Positions 19,443-28,879 of a stretch of DNA of 64,000 nt are shown piece after piece. Source of the stretch: Aeromicrobium sp. PE09-221 (GTDB lineage: Bacteria; Actinomycetota; Actinomycetes; Propionibacteriales; Nocardioidaceae). The first letter of the stretch is position 1. The number at the start of each line of letters is the position of its first letter. Both the position numbers and the translations under genes were made by a program. Location of the stretch: positions 62,001 through 126,000 of the forward strand of contig NZ_MIJB01000002.1 of assembly GCF_002174305.1 (NCBI RefSeq), in the 5' to 3' direction. Below the pieces are notes generated by a model. The model did no database searches, had not been told where the DNA came from, and worked only from the letters and a program-made list of their open reading frames with translations.

Positions 19443-20753
19443 GTGGCTACACAGAGCAGTGCCTCATGCCGGACCTATGTCCTGGACACCAGCGTCCTGC
19501 TGGCCGATCCGGCCGCGATGCAGCGGTTCCACGAACACGAAGTCGTCATCCCCGTCGTCGTGATCAGCGAGCTCGAGGGCAAGAGACATCATCCCGAGCT
19601 CGGCTACTTCGCACGGAGCGCCCTGCGGTTCCTCGACGACCTCCGCGTCGAGCACGGAACACTCGCCTCCCCTCTCCCGATCGGGGACGAGGGCGGCACC
19701 CTGCGCGTCGAGCTCAATCACACCGATGCCGCCTCGCTGCCGGCCGGGTTCCGGCTGGGAGACAACGACACCCGCATCCTCGCCGTCGCCCGCAATCTCG
19801 CGAACGAGGGGCGCGAGGTCACCCTCGTCTCCAAGGACCTCCCGATGCGCGTCAAGGCATCAGCCGTGGGCCTGCGCGCCGAGGAGTACCGGGCGGAATG
19901 GGCGCTGGAGTCGGGATGGACCGGCATGCAGGAGCTCGAGATCGACGCACTCGATCTGGACGACCTCTACGAGCGCGGCACGATCGATCTGGAGACGGCA
20001 CGCGATCTTCCCTGTCACACCGGACTGGTGCTGTTGTCGACCAAGGGCAGCGGACTCGCACGCGTCACCCCCGACAAACAGGTGCAGCTGGTGCGCGGCG
20101 ACCGCGAGGCCTTCGGGTTGCACGGCCGTTCCGCCGAGCAACGGGTCGCGCTCGACCTGCTGCTGGATCCGAGCGTCGGCATCGTCTCCCTCGGCGGCCG
20201 TGCAGGCACCGGTAAGTCGGCCCTCGCCATCTGCGCCGGGCTGGAGGCGGTCCTCGAACGCGGGCAGCACAAGAAGGTCGTGGTGTTCCGTCCGCTCTAT
20301 GCCGTCGGCGGGCAGGAACTCGGTTATCTGCCGGGAAGCGAGTCCGAGAAGATGGGTCCCTGGGCGCAGGCGGTGTTCGACACCCTCGGAGCCGTCACAT
20401 CGCCGCCGGTCATCGAGGAGATCCTCGATCGAGACATGCTCGAGGTCCTTCCCCTGACACACATCCGCGGGCGCTCGCTGCACGATGCCTTCGTGATCGT
20501 CGACGAGGCGCAGTCGCTGGAGCGCAATGTGCTGCTGACCGTGCTCTCGCGCATCGGTGCCAACTCCAAGGTCGTCCTCACACACGATGTCGCTCAGCGC
20601 GACAACCTGCGCGTGGGACGGCACGACGGCGTGGTGGCGGTGGTGGAGAAGCTCAAGGGTCATCCGCTGTTCAGCCACGTCACGCTGACCCGGTCTGAGC
20701 GCTCCCCGGTGGCCGCACTCGTCACCGAGATGCTCGAGGACATCACCCTCTGA
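19443..20753 (+). CDS. phoH: PIN-PhoH fusion protein (PhoH2-type RNA helicase/RNase)
   Basis: A 436-residue fusion of an N-terminal PIN nuclease domain (Asp15 in VLDTSVL, Glu in [10 protein letters not shown]) and a C-terminal PhoH ATPase with Walker [10 protein letters not shown] (about 254-262) and Walker [11 protein letters not shown]. Mycobacterial PhoH2 unwinds and cleaves RNA. The start at 19443 is chosen for GAGGAG six bases upstream; in-frame GTGs at 19407 and 19422 are alternatives. Unlike in mycobacteria I see no clear PhoAT-like partner frame in the 206 bases upstream, only a possible TAGTTT -10 near 19335. Confidence 0.92.
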   Translation: MATQSSASCRTYVLDTSVLLADPAAMQRFHEHEVVIPVVVISELEGKRHHPELGYFARSALRFLDDLRVEHGTLASPLPIGDEGGTLRVELNHTDAASLPAGFRLGDNDTRILAVARNLANEGREVTLVSKDLPMRVKASAVGLRAEEYRAEWALESGWTGMQELEIDALDLDDLYERGTIDLETARDLPCHTGLVLLSTKGSGLARVTPDKQVQLVRGDREAFGLHGRSAEQRVALDLLLDPSVGIVSLGGRAGTGKSALAICAGLEAVLERGQHKKVVVFRPLYAVGGQELGYLPGSESEKMGPWAQAVFDTLGAVTSPPVIEEILDRDMLEVLPLTHIRGRSLHDAFVIVDEAQSLERNVLLTVLSRIGANSKVVLTHDVAQRDNLRVGRHDGVVAVVEKLKGHPLFSHVTLTRSERSPVAALVTEMLEDITL

Positions 20754-20768
20754 GCGCCGAAGGGGTGG

Positions 20769-22235
20769 TCACGCGCAGGGGTCGGCCGGAGTCTCGCGAT
20801 CGGTCTCACGCAGCAGGTAGACGGGCCGGCCGCACAGCTCGCCGACCTCGGTGTAGCGATCCTCGAGCAGATCGGTCGAGCCGGTGAAGCCGTAGCTCGG
20901 CCAGCGATCCGGTTGGGTGGTGAGCACGATCCAGGTGGGCGGATCCTCGCCCCGGACCAGCCCGCCGAGGGTCGACAGATCGGTATCGCGCACGATCGCG
21001 GGCAGCATCCACAGATAGGGGTACGGAGTGTCCAAACCGCTCGCGTACGCGATATTCGAGCCGTAGGGGAAGACGACGATCGAGTCGGTCGGCTCGGAGA
21101 CGGCGGCGATCGCCTCACCGGATCGCTCGCGTGTCAGCTGCGTGGGCCTGTCGGGCTGCTGGACCTGCGCCACCACTCCGGCGACCAGGACCAGGGCCAG
21201 CCCGCCGGCGACCACGAGACGGCCCCGGAGCCGGTAGGTCGCGGCGGCCACGCCGGTCAGGACCGCGACCGGCCCACACAGCTGAATCAGGTAGTGCAGC
21301 CAGGCGCTGCCTCCGGCCGCGACCGAGAAGAGACCGAAGGCCACGACGGCGACCAAGCCCCAGACGGCCGCCGATCCACGGCGCCAGAGCAGCGGCAGCG
21401 CGATGATCGTGAGCGGCACGGCACCGCCGAGGACGAGGGCGAGGCGGAGCCTAGAGCGGCGCTCGATGACCGATGCCGCCCCCTCGTCGATGACGCGTGA
21501 TGCCTCGATCCGGAACGGGTAGAGCGCCTCGTACAACTCGGCGGGCGAGGTCCCCCGGCTCCACGACCAGAGCAGGATGACCGCCAGGGCAGCCGCGGCA
21601 CCCCCGAGGAAGCCGAGCATCAGCACACGGGCCTTCGGCCAGTCGATCTCGCGCCGGAGGAGCGCGACGAGGCCCGCGACCGCGGCGAACACCGCCACAT
21701 CGACGAAGTTCTGCTTGATCATCATCGCGGTGATTCCCGCCACGCCGGCCAGACAGGCACGTAGGAACGCCGTCCGGCGCGAGACGCCGGGTGCGAGTGC
21801 CGCGACGGCGGCCGAGAGCCCCGCGAGCACGAACGGCGCGGCCAGCAGCTCGCCGTCGACTCGGCCGTTCGCCACCACCGGTGTCGCCACCATGAGCGCC
21901 GCCGCCCAGGCCGCGGGAATGGCGGCCGCGTGCCCGGCGATCCGTACCGCGACCCGCGCCGCGAGCAGCACGGTCAGAGCCGCCGCCACCACGCCGATGA
22001 GGCGCAGGGCGTACATGCCCCCGGCCTGCTCGGCGAACCGGAATATCGCGATCAGCACCGGAGGGCGGTCGACCCATTGCGCCCCGTAGAGCTGGGCACC
22101 GGCGGAGCTCCATCCCCGACCGACGATGAGGAAACCGGCCTCATCAGGCGTGAGCGGGTGGCTGAGCCGGGGAAGGCGGCTGGCAACAGCGACGACGATC
22201 GCGAGAGCCACGAACAGCAGGCGCGGGCGGGTCAC
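20769..22235 (-). CDS. Polytopic glycosyltransferase-like membrane protein (GT39/PMT-like)
   Basis: A 488-residue protein with about ten to twelve helices and a C-terminal soluble part. The first loop has LTPDEAGFLIVGRGW, with the acidic pair that acts in GT-C polyprenyl-phosphate-sugar transferases, followed by VDRPPVL, common in the ArnT/PMT group. It probably transfers a sugar from a lipid carrier to an envelope acceptor; donor and acceptor are unknown. GTG 22235 lies 6 nt after a minus-strand TACCGT box (22247-22242); the much longer upstream frame overlaps the divergent gene and is rejected. Confidence 0.8.
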   Translation of the reverse strand: MTRPRLLFVALAIVVAVASRLPRLSHPLTPDEAGFLIVGRGWSSAGAQLYGAQWVDRPPVLIAIFRFAEQAGGMYALRLIGVVAAALTVLLAARVAVRIAGHAAAIPAAWAAALMVATPVVANGRVDGELLAAPFVLAGLSAAVAALAPGVSRRTAFLRACLAGVAGITAMMIKQNFVDVAVFAAVAGLVALLRREIDWPKARVLMLGFLGGAAAALAVILLWSWSRGTSPAELYEALYPFRIEASRVIDEGAASVIERRSRLRLALVLGGAVPLTIIALPLLWRRGSAAVWGLVAVVAFGLFSVAAGGSAWLHYLIQLCGPVAVLTGVAAATYRLRGRLVVAGGLALVLVAGVVAQVQQPDRPTQLTRERSGEAIAAVSEPTDSIVVFPYGSNIAYASGLDTPYPYLWMLPAIVRDTDLSTLGGLVRGEDPPTWIVLTTQPDRWPSYGFTGSTDLLEDRYTEVGELCGRPVYLLRETDRETPADPCA

Positions 22236-22304
22236 GCTGTCACGGTAACGGGCGGGACCACCTGCCGCCGTGCCATCGGACCGTTCGGCTAGTGTCGGAT
22301 CGCC

Positions 22305-23612
22305 ATGGACCGCCGCCCTGCCTGGATCCTCGGGATCGTCACCGCCCTCGTCTACTCGGTGCTCGGCGTGCTGCGTTTCCGGCGCTTCACCGTGACGTCG
22401 TGGGACAACGCCATCTTCGAGCAGGCGCTGGCGGCCTATGCCCGCTTCGAAGCGCCGATCGTCACCGTGAAGGGGCCGGACTATCACATCCTGGGCGACC
22501 ACTTCTCGCCGATCTACGCGATCCTGGCGCCGGTGTACCGAGTGTTCCCGCACGCGCAGACGCTGCTGGTGGCTCAGGCGGTCCTCATCGGACTCTCCGT
22601 GGTCGTGATCACCGGCCTCGCGGTGCGTCATCTCGGTTCGCTCGCCGGCACGATCGTCGGCGTGTTGTACGCGGTGTCCTTCGGTGTCCAGTCAGCGGTG
22701 GTGGCCGACTTCCACGAGGTGGCCTTCGCGGTTCCCCTCCTGGCGCTCGCTGGGGCCGCATTCGTGGAGGCCCGCTACGACCGCGTCGTGTGGTGGTCGC
22801 TGCCCTTGCTGCTGGTCAAGGAGGACATGGGGTTCACGGTGGCCGCCGTCGGGGCCGCTCTGTGGCTGGCGGGGGAGCGGCGCAAGGGTGTCACCCTCGG
22901 CCTCGTCGGGATGGCCGCGGTCGCGATCGTGGTCGGCATCGTGATCCCTTCCTTCAACGCCGGGGACGGGTACGACTATGCCGGCACGCTGGGCGGGGAG
23001 TCGGGGATCCTGGCCACGCTGGCCGCCGACCCCGGCCGCAAGCTGCTGACACTCGCCCTGACCTTCGCGATCGCGGGTGTCGTCGCGCTTCTCTCCCCCT
23101 GGGCACTACTGGTGGTCCCGACCTTCGCGTGGCGGTTCGTAGGGGACAATCCGTTCTACTGGGGCACGGAGTGGCATTACTCGCTGATCGTCATGCCGGT
23201 GGTCTTCGTGGCCATGGTCGACGTCGTCGCCCGCCGGCATCGGCTCATGTGGCCGGCCCTGGTCCTCGGCGGAGCCGCGACCGTCTACACCCTGATCGGG
23301 TCGCCCCTCACGACCCTCGTGGATCCCGAGACCTGGCGCGAGTCGCCCCGCGCTGAGGCCGCTGAGGGTGCCATCGATCTGCTTCCCCGCGGTGCGACCG
23401 TCGAGTCCGATCTCGGACTGCTCACGCACCTGGCCACCGACTACGATCTCTATTGGCGCGGGACCGTCGGCGCCGTGGTGCCCGACTACATCGTCTTCGA
23501 CAGCGCCATCTCTCCCGAGGACATCGAAGAGTATGGCCGCAAGGCCCATGGCACCGACTACACCGTCGTCTACGACGAGGGTGGCTACACCGTCGCCCGC
23601 CGCGGAGCCTGA
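22305..23612 (+). CDS. DUF2079 family membrane protein
   Basis: A 435-residue polytopic membrane protein with about nine helices. Family features are SWDNAIFEQALAAYARF in the first loop, GDHFSPIYA, and a C-terminal soluble segment of about 100 residues. DUF2079 proteins resemble GT-C glycosyltransferases topologically, but no activity is proven. It is transcribed divergently from the GT39-like gene, 69 bp apart, with a TAGTGT -10 box nine bases before the ATG. The pair may act in the same envelope glycan pathway (inference). Confidence 0.82.
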   Translation: MDRRPAWILGIVTALVYSVLGVLRFRRFTVTSWDNAIFEQALAAYARFEAPIVTVKGPDYHILGDHFSPIYAILAPVYRVFPHAQTLLVAQAVLIGLSVVVITGLAVRHLGSLAGTIVGVLYAVSFGVQSAVVADFHEVAFAVPLLALAGAAFVEARYDRVVWWSLPLLLVKEDMGFTVAAVGAALWLAGERRKGVTLGLVGMAAVAIVVGIVIPSFNAGDGYDYAGTLGGESGILATLAADPGRKLLTLALTFAIAGVVALLSPWALLVVPTFAWRFVGDNPFYWGTEWHYSLIVMPVVFVAMVDVVARRHRLMWPALVLGGAATVYTLIGSPLTTLVDPETWRESPRAEAAEGAIDLLPRGATVESDLGLLTHLATDYDLYWRGTVGAVVPDYIVFDSAISPEDIEEYGRKAHGTDYTVVYDEGGYTVARRGA

Positions 23613-23615
23613 GAG

Positions 23616-23686
23616 AACCCGTTGAGTGTGACGTTTGGACGGTGAAAAGCGGCTATCAGGCGTCCAAACGTCACACTCAACGGGGT
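23616..23686. repeat. Copy 2 of the dispersed inverted-repeat element
   Basis: Two 26-nt arms (23616-23641 and 23661-23686) pair with a single mismatch around a 19-nt loop. The arms share the core GTTGAGTGTGACGTTTGG with the copies at 10101-10171 and 60309-60379. It occupies almost the entire 78-bp gap between the convergent DUF2079 and fumC genes, starting three bases after one stop and ending four bases before the other. Confidence 0.92.
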
Positions 23687-23690
23687 GGTG

Positions 23691-25088
23691 TCACGGGTGA
23701 GTCATGCTCATGACGTCGAGGGCGTGGTCCAGATCGGCCTCGGAGATGTCTCCGCGCTCGACATAACCGTCCTCGATGACGACCTCGCGGATCGTCTTGC
23801 GCTCCTTGACCGCCTTCTTGGCGATCGCGGCGGCGTTCTCATAGCCGATGTGCCGATTGAGCGGTGTCACGACCGACGGGCTCGACTCGGCGTACTCGCG
23901 GCAGCGATCGGCATTCGCCGTGATGCCGTCGATGCAACGGTCCGCGAGGGTGACCGAGGAGGTGGCGAGCAGACGCATCGACTCCAACAGGTTGCGGCCG
24001 ATGACCGGCAGCATCACATTGAGCTCGAAGGAGCCCGAGGCGCCGGCGACGGTGATCGTCGTGTCATTGCCGATGACCTGCGCGGCGACCATGAGGGTCG
24101 CCTCGGGCAGGACCGGGTTGACCTTGCCCGGCATGATGCTGGACCCGGGCTGCAGGTCGGGGAGATTGATCTCGGCGAGACCGGTGCGCGGGCCCGAGCC
24201 CATCCAGCGCAGGTCATTGCAGATCTTGGTGAGGCTGACGGCGATGGTCTTGAGCGCGCCGCTCATCTCGACCAGGCCGTCGCGGGCGCCCTGCGCCTCG
24301 AAGTGATCCGTGGCCTCGGTGATCGGCAGGCCGGTGGACTCGGCCAGGATCTCGATGACCCGCTGCGGGAAGCCCTGCGGGGTGTTGATGCCGGTGCCGA
24401 CGGCGGTACCGCCGAGGGGGACCTCAGCGGTGGCGGGAAGCGCCGACTCGACCCGGCGGATGCCCTTGCGGATCTGGGCGGCATAACCCGCGAACTCCTG
24501 GCCGAGGGTGACCGGAGTGGCGTCCATGAGATGCGTGCGGCCGGACTTGACGACCTCCGCGAACTCGTCGGCCTTGCGCTCCAGCGTCGTGGCCAGGTGA
24601 TCGAGGCCGGGGATGAGCTGCTTGATGGCCGCCTCGGTCGCGGCGACGTGGATCGAGGTCGGGAAGACGTCGTTGCTGGACTGCGAGGCGTTGACCTTGT
24701 CGTTGGGATGCACCTCGCGGCCGAGGCTCTTGCTCGCGATCGTCGCGATGACCTCATTGGTGTTCATATTGCTCGACGTGCCCGAGCCGGTCTGGAAGAC
24801 GTCGATCGGGAACTGATCGTCGTGCTGACCGGCGGCGACCTCGGCGGCTGCGGCGGAGATCGCGTCGGCCTCGTCCTGGTCGATGATGCCGAGCTCGGCA
24901 TTCGCCTGCGCGCAGGCGGACTTGATCTGCGCCAGGGCGCGGATCTGCGCCGACTCGATCGGCGTGCCGGAGATCGGGAAGTTCTCGACGGCACGCTGGG
25001 TCTGCGCCCGCCACAGGGCGTCGGCCGGGACTCGGACCTCGCCCATGGTGTCGTGCTCGATACGCCATTCGGTGGTGTTGTCGGTCAT
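23691..25088 (-). CDS. fumC: Class II fumarate hydratase
   Basis: A 465-residue oxygen-stable fumarase that interconverts fumarate and malate in the TCA cycle. The superfamily signature [11 protein letters not shown] lies near residue 318, with [11 protein letters not shown] and [11 protein letters not shown] in the other active-site regions and SSNMNTNEV in the fumarase-specific N-terminal part. The ATG is 6 nt after a minus-strand TAGGGT box (25100-25095). Position matches Rv1098c in M. tuberculosis. Confidence 0.96.
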   Translation of the reverse strand: MTDNTTEWRIEHDTMGEVRVPADALWRAQTQRAVENFPISGTPIESAQIRALAQIKSACAQANAELGIIDQDEADAISAAAAEVAAGQHDDQFPIDVFQTGSGTSSNMNTNEVIATIASKSLGREVHPNDKVNASQSSNDVFPTSIHVAATEAAIKQLIPGLDHLATTLERKADEFAEVVKSGRTHLMDATPVTLGQEFAGYAAQIRKGIRRVESALPATAEVPLGGTAVGTGINTPQGFPQRVIEILAESTGLPITEATDHFEAQGARDGLVEMSGALKTIAVSLTKICNDLRWMGSGPRTGLAEINLPDLQPGSSIMPGKVNPVLPEATLMVAAQVIGNDTTITVAGASGSFELNVMLPVIGRNLLESMRLLATSSVTLADRCIDGITANADRCREYAESSPSVVTPLNRHIGYENAAAIAKKAVKERKTIREVVIEDGYVERGDISEADLDHALDVMSMTHP

Positions 25089-25097
25089 GCTCGCACC

Positions 25098-25304
25098 CTA
25101 TCGGTCAGTCGTCGTGTACCGAGTCTCAGGACGATTCGTTGGTGGGCAGCGGCGGCGACGCGAGCGCGAGACGGCACGCCATCCGACGATGGTGATGGCG
25201 ATGAGCACGGCCATCACGATGAGCCGAGGATGATCGAGGATCCCACTGGCGGCGAGGCCCGCGCCGGCCAGTGCGAACGCGAAGCCCAGCGGGATCCTGA
25301 TCAT
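25098..25304 (-). CDS. Small two-helix membrane protein
   Basis: About 68 residues from ATG 25304 (or 71 from GTG 25313). Two hydrophobic helices (IPLGFAFALAGAGLAASGIL and IVMAVLIAITIVGW) are followed by an Arg-rich tail RAVSRSRRRR. No known family recognised. It lies between fumC and putA, nine bases upstream of the fumC start on the same strand, but fumC has its own leaderless-type -10 box inside this gene's 3' end. Support comes only from the hydrophobic pattern and GAGTGGAG before the ATG. Confidence 0.45.
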   Translation of the reverse strand: MIRIPLGFAFALAGAGLAASGILDHPRLIVMAVLIAITIVGWRAVSRSRRRRCPPTNRPETRYTTTDR

Positions 25305-25337
25305 GCGCTCCACTCTCGCGGCGGAGCAGTGCCGAGT

Positions 25338-25361
25338 GGATCAGGGAACACCCCCTGATCC
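25338..25361 (-). terminator. Hairpin downstream of putA
   Basis: A perfect 9-bp stem GGATCAGGG (25338-25346) / CCCTGATCC (25353-25361) with a six-base loop lies 22 bases beyond the putA stop, on the side where the putA transcript would end. Confidence 0.6.
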
Positions 25362-25383
25362 ACCCTGAGCGGACCCTGGTGTT

Positions 25384-28300
25384 CTACACGATGGCGTCGG
25401 TGAGGTGGTTGGGCGTGCCGAAGCGATGCGCCGTGATGCTGATCGCCTGCTCGTGCAGGAAGGGCAGCAGCTCGATGCGTCCGGCCTCAGTGACCTCGTG
25501 GTCGTAGACCGCGATATCGGGCCGGCCACCGATCGCCGGGTAGACCGAGGCAGCCGACCCGCCCACGAGGCGCACCCGCAGAGCAGGGCCCGAGGCGAGG
25601 GCGCGAAGCCACGCCTCGTCGGCGAGCACCTCGATATTCAGCCCTGTGCCCTCGAAGAGCGCCGCATAGCGCCGGTCGGGGAGCGAGACGGTCACCGGCG
25701 CGTCGACCGAGATCGCCGCTGCCGCGACCCGCACGAGATCGGCCACCTCGCCATCGGCGGCGAAACGGATCACGGCCGGACACGGCAGGTAGCGGAAGAC
25801 ATTGCGCTCGGCGGTCAGCTCGCTGACGTCCTTGCGGATGCCGAACTCCGACCGCAGCATCGCGGCATCGCTGTGCGTCGCGCGAGTCAGTCGCTCGCGG
25901 GCCGCGTCATCGAGCCCGGTGACCTTCGCGGCCTCCTGCACGAATCCGGCGACATCATCGGCGGGGCTGTCCTGGGCGGCGGCCTCGCTCGACGTCCAGT
26001 CGCCGAGCGCGATCAGATAGTTCGGTCCGCCCGCCTTGGCGCCCGGTCCGACCGCCGACTTCTTCCAGCCGCCGAAGGGCTGGCGGCGCACGATCGCCCC
26101 GGTGATGCCGCGGTTGACGTAGACATTGCCCGCCTGCACGTTCTTCAGCCACAACTCGATGTCGTCGGCGTCGAGGGAGTGGAGGCCGGCGGTGAGCCCG
26201 TACTCGACCCGGTTCTGCAACTCGATCGCCTCGTCGAGGGTCTCGGCGGTCATGATGCCGAGTATCGGGCCGAAGTACTCGGTGAGGTGGTACTCCGAGC
26301 CCGGGGCGACACCGTCGCGGACGCCCGGGCTCCACAGCCGTCCGGTGTCGTCGAGCTGCTGGGGACGCACCAGCCAGGTCTCGGTCGAGCCGAGTTTGGT
26401 CAGGCCGCGCAGCAGCTTGCCCTCCGCGGGCTCGATGACCGGGCCCATCTGTGCGGTCGGATCGGACGGCCAGGCGACCTTGAGGGAGCGGACGGCGTCG
26501 AGCAGCTGGCGGCGGAAGCGCGGCGACGTCGCGACCGAGCCGACGAGGATCACCAACGACGCGGCCGAGCACTTCTGTCCCGCGTGGCCGAAGGCCGAGT
26601 AGACGACGTCCTTGACGGCGAGATCGAGATCGGCGCTCTCCGCGACGATGATCGAGTTCTTGCCGCTCGTCTCGCCGAAGAGCGGCAGATCCGGGCGGAA
26701 GCTGCGGAACAGCTCGGCGGTCTCGAAGGCGCCGGTCAGGATCAGCCGGTCGACACGTGGGTCGCTGATGAGCTGGCGGCCGAGCTGGTCCTCTCCGACG
26801 TTGACGAGGCGCAGAACATCGCGCGGCACGCCGGCCTCCCAGAGCGCCTGCACCATGATCGCGCCGCAGCGCCGGGCCTGCGGCGCTGGCTTGATGATGA
26901 CCGATGAGCCTGCCGCGAGGGCGGCCAGGGTCGACCCGGCCGGGATGGCGACCGGGAAGTTCCACGGTGGCACCACCAGGGTCAGGCCGACCGGCTGGAA
27001 CTGCGCGCCGTCGATCTCGTCGAGCTCACGGGCGAGCTCGGCGTAGTGGAGGGCGAAGTCGATGGCCTCCGAGACCTCCGGGTCGGACTGGTCGAGGGTC
27101 TTGCCGCACTCGGAGGCCATGACCTCCAGCAGGCGGGCGCGGCTCTTCTCGAGGCTGTGCGCGGCGCGAACCAGGATATCCGCCCGCTCGGCCCCGCTCA
27201 GCGCACCCCATGAGGCCGACGCGCCGACGGCTCCGGCGATCTGGTCGTCGAGATCGCGCGGATGGGCGATGGTGTGCTCGGCCACGATGTCCTCGCCCAG
27301 GACTGAGCCCTCGATGCGGGCGAAGATCCCGCGGGCCCACTCCAGGTTGGCCGGCAGCGAGGGGTCGGTATCGGGCGTGTTGGCGAACTCCGCGGGGAAG
27401 GGCTCGGGATCGGCTCGCCGGTCCTGGGCGCGGTTCGGCAGGGGTGCCTCGGTGAACATCATGCCCAGTGAGGTGCGGAAACGCTGCTCCTCGCGGCGGA
27501 ACAGCTCCTCATTCGCCGAGAGCTCGAAGACCGCCGACATGAAGTTCTCGGAGCTGGCGCCCTCTTCGAGGCGCCGGATGAGATAGGCGATCGCGACATC
27601 GAACTCGCGAGGATGCACGACGGGCGTGTACAGCAGGAGCTCGCCTACGTCGCGACGCACGGCGGCGGCCTGGCCGGGGGCCATGCCGAGCAGCATCTCG
27701 AAGTCGACTCCTTCGCGGACACCGCGCTCGCCGGCCAGCAGCCACGACCACGCGAGGTCGAAGAGATTGTGCCCGGCGACGCCGACGCGCACGTGGGCGA
27801 TGCGGTCCGGGGTCAGCGCGTAGTCGATGACGCTCTTATAGCTCGCATCCGACTCGGCCTTGCTCGACCAGGTCGCGAGCGGCCAGCCGTGCAGCGAGGC
27901 CTCCACCTGCTCCATCGGCAGGTTCGCCCCCTTGACGACGCGCACCTTGACCGGGGCGCCACCGCGCGCGACGCGCTTCGCCGCCCAGTCCTGTACGCGC
28001 TGCATCGCGCCGAGGGCGTCCGGCAGGTAGGCCTGGAGCACGATGCCCCCCTGCAGCTTCTCGAACTGCGGCATGTCCAGGATGCGCGTGAAGACCTCGA
28101 TGGTCAGATCGAGGTCGTGGTACTCCTCCATGTCGAGGTTGATGAACTTCGGCGTGGGGGCGGCCGCGGCGCGCTCGTAGAGCGGGATCAGTCTCTCGAC
28201 GATGTGGTCCGCGGCGGCGTCGAAGGCCCACCGGTTGTGCGGGGCGACGGTCGAGGAGACCTTGATGGAGACGTAGTCGACGTCCTCGCGTGCCAGGAGC

Positions 28301-28797
28301 TTGTGCGTGCCCTCGAGTCGCTTGGCGGCCTCCTCCTCACCGAGGACGGCCTCGCCGAGGAGGTTCATGTTGAGTCGGGTGCCGGGCTTGCGGATCTTGT
28401 CGATCGCTTGTCCGAGCTGCTCATCGCGCGCGTCGATGACGAGGTGGCCGACCATCTGGCGCAGCACGCGCCGCACGATCGGGATGACCAGCTTGGGCGC
28501 CACCCGGCCGGCGACGGCACCGACCTTGACGGCGACCTTGAGATACCACTGCAGGAAGCCGGGCACGTCGCGGGCGAGCTCGGCGAACTTCCGCGCCGCG
28601 ATGCGTTCGTCCTCGGGACGGATCACGCCGTCGATGAAGCCCACCGTGAAGTCGAGGCCCTTGGGGTCCTTCAGCAGGCCGGCGAGCTGGGCTGCGGAGC
28701 GGTCGACCGGTTCTTTCTCGGCGGCCTGGAGCCAGGTGCGCACGAGGGCGACAGCATCGTCGGCAAGCGAGTCGGGAAGCGGGAGGGGAGCGGTCAT
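25384..28797 (-). CDS. putA: Bifunctional proline dehydrogenase / glutamate semialdehyde dehydrogenase PutA
   Basis: A 1137-residue enzyme oxidising proline to glutamate with FAD then NAD. The PRODH barrel (about residues 50-430) has VSIKVSS, RVVKGANLPME and the substrate-binding YLIRRLEEGASSENF. The aldehyde dehydrogenase part (about 480-970) has FGETSGKNS and the catalytic Cys in GQKCSAAS. There is no N-terminal ribbon-helix-helix domain, so it does not regulate itself; the divergent LysR gene probably does. The ATG follows a minus-strand CATACT box by 6 nt. The upstream in-frame extension to 29469 is antisense to the LysR gene and rejected. Confidence 0.95.
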   Translation of the reverse strand: MTAPLPLPDSLADDAVALVRTWLQAAEKEPVDRSAAQLAGLLKDPKGLDFTVGFIDGVIRPEDERIAARKFAELARDVPGFLQWYLKVAVKVGAVAGRVAPKLVIPIVRRVLRQMVGHLVIDARDEQLGQAIDKIRKPGTRLNMNLLGEAVLGEEEAAKRLEGTHKLLAREDVDYVSIKVSSTVAPHNRWAFDAAADHIVERLIPLYERAAAAPTPKFINLDMEEYHDLDLTIEVFTRILDMPQFEKLQGGIVLQAYLPDALGAMQRVQDWAAKRVARGGAPVKVRVVKGANLPMEQVEASLHGWPLATWSSKAESDASYKSVIDYALTPDRIAHVRVGVAGHNLFDLAWSWLLAGERGVREGVDFEMLLGMAPGQAAAVRRDVGELLLYTPVVHPREFDVAIAYLIRRLEEGASSENFMSAVFELSANEELFRREEQRFRTSLGMMFTEAPLPNRAQDRRADPEPFPAEFANTPDTDPSLPANLEWARGIFARIEGSVLGEDIVAEHTIAHPRDLDDQIAGAVGASASWGALSGAERADILVRAAHSLEKSRARLLEVMASECGKTLDQSDPEVSEAIDFALHYAELARELDEIDGAQFQPVGLTLVVPPWNFPVAIPAGSTLAALAAGSSVIIKPAPQARRCGAIMVQALWEAGVPRDVLRLVNVGEDQLGRQLISDPRVDRLILTGAFETAELFRSFRPDLPLFGETSGKNSIIVAESADLDLAVKDVVYSAFGHAGQKCSAASLVILVGSVATSPRFRRQLLDAVRSLKVAWPSDPTAQMGPVIEPAEGKLLRGLTKLGSTETWLVRPQQLDDTGRLWSPGVRDGVAPGSEYHLTEYFGPILGIMTAETLDEAIELQNRVEYGLTAGLHSLDADDIELWLKNVQAGNVYVNRGITGAIVRRQPFGGWKKSAVGPGAKAGGPNYLIALGDWTSSEAAAQDSPADDVAGFVQEAAKVTGLDDAARERLTRATHSDAAMLRSEFGIRKDVSELTAERNVFRYLPCPAVIRFAADGEVADLVRVAAAAISVDAPVTVSLPDRRYAALFEGTGLNIEVLADEAWLRALASGPALRVRLVGGSAASVYPAIGGRPDIAVYDHEVTEAGRIELLPFLHEQAISITAHRFGTPNHLTDAIV

Positions 28798-28819
28798 GAC
28801 ACCAGTATGAGAACCATGA

Positions 28820-28870
28820 CACTTCAGGTAAAGTGACGTTTCCTTATCGATATCATTCGGTTCACGTGAA
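28820..28870. promoter_or_regulatory. putA/LysR divergent control region
   Basis: The 82-bp gap between divergent starts holds CACTT-N6-AAGTG (28820-28835) and a perfect palindrome TTCACGTGAA (28861-28870). On the minus strand a TTTACC (-35) and CATACT (28809-28804, -10) fit a putA promoter. These are the plausible LysR binding sites. Confidence 0.5.
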
Positions 28871-28879
28871 GGATTACCG

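Noticed and set aside
23685..25358. Plus-strand open frame (557 codons) opposite fumC
   Set aside because: Antisense shadow of a well-supported fumarase; composition is low-complexity Arg/Asp/Gly/Leu with no domain.
25405..28836. Plus-strand open frames opposite putA (500 and 407 codons)
   Set aside because: Antisense to PutA, whose motifs are intact over the full length.
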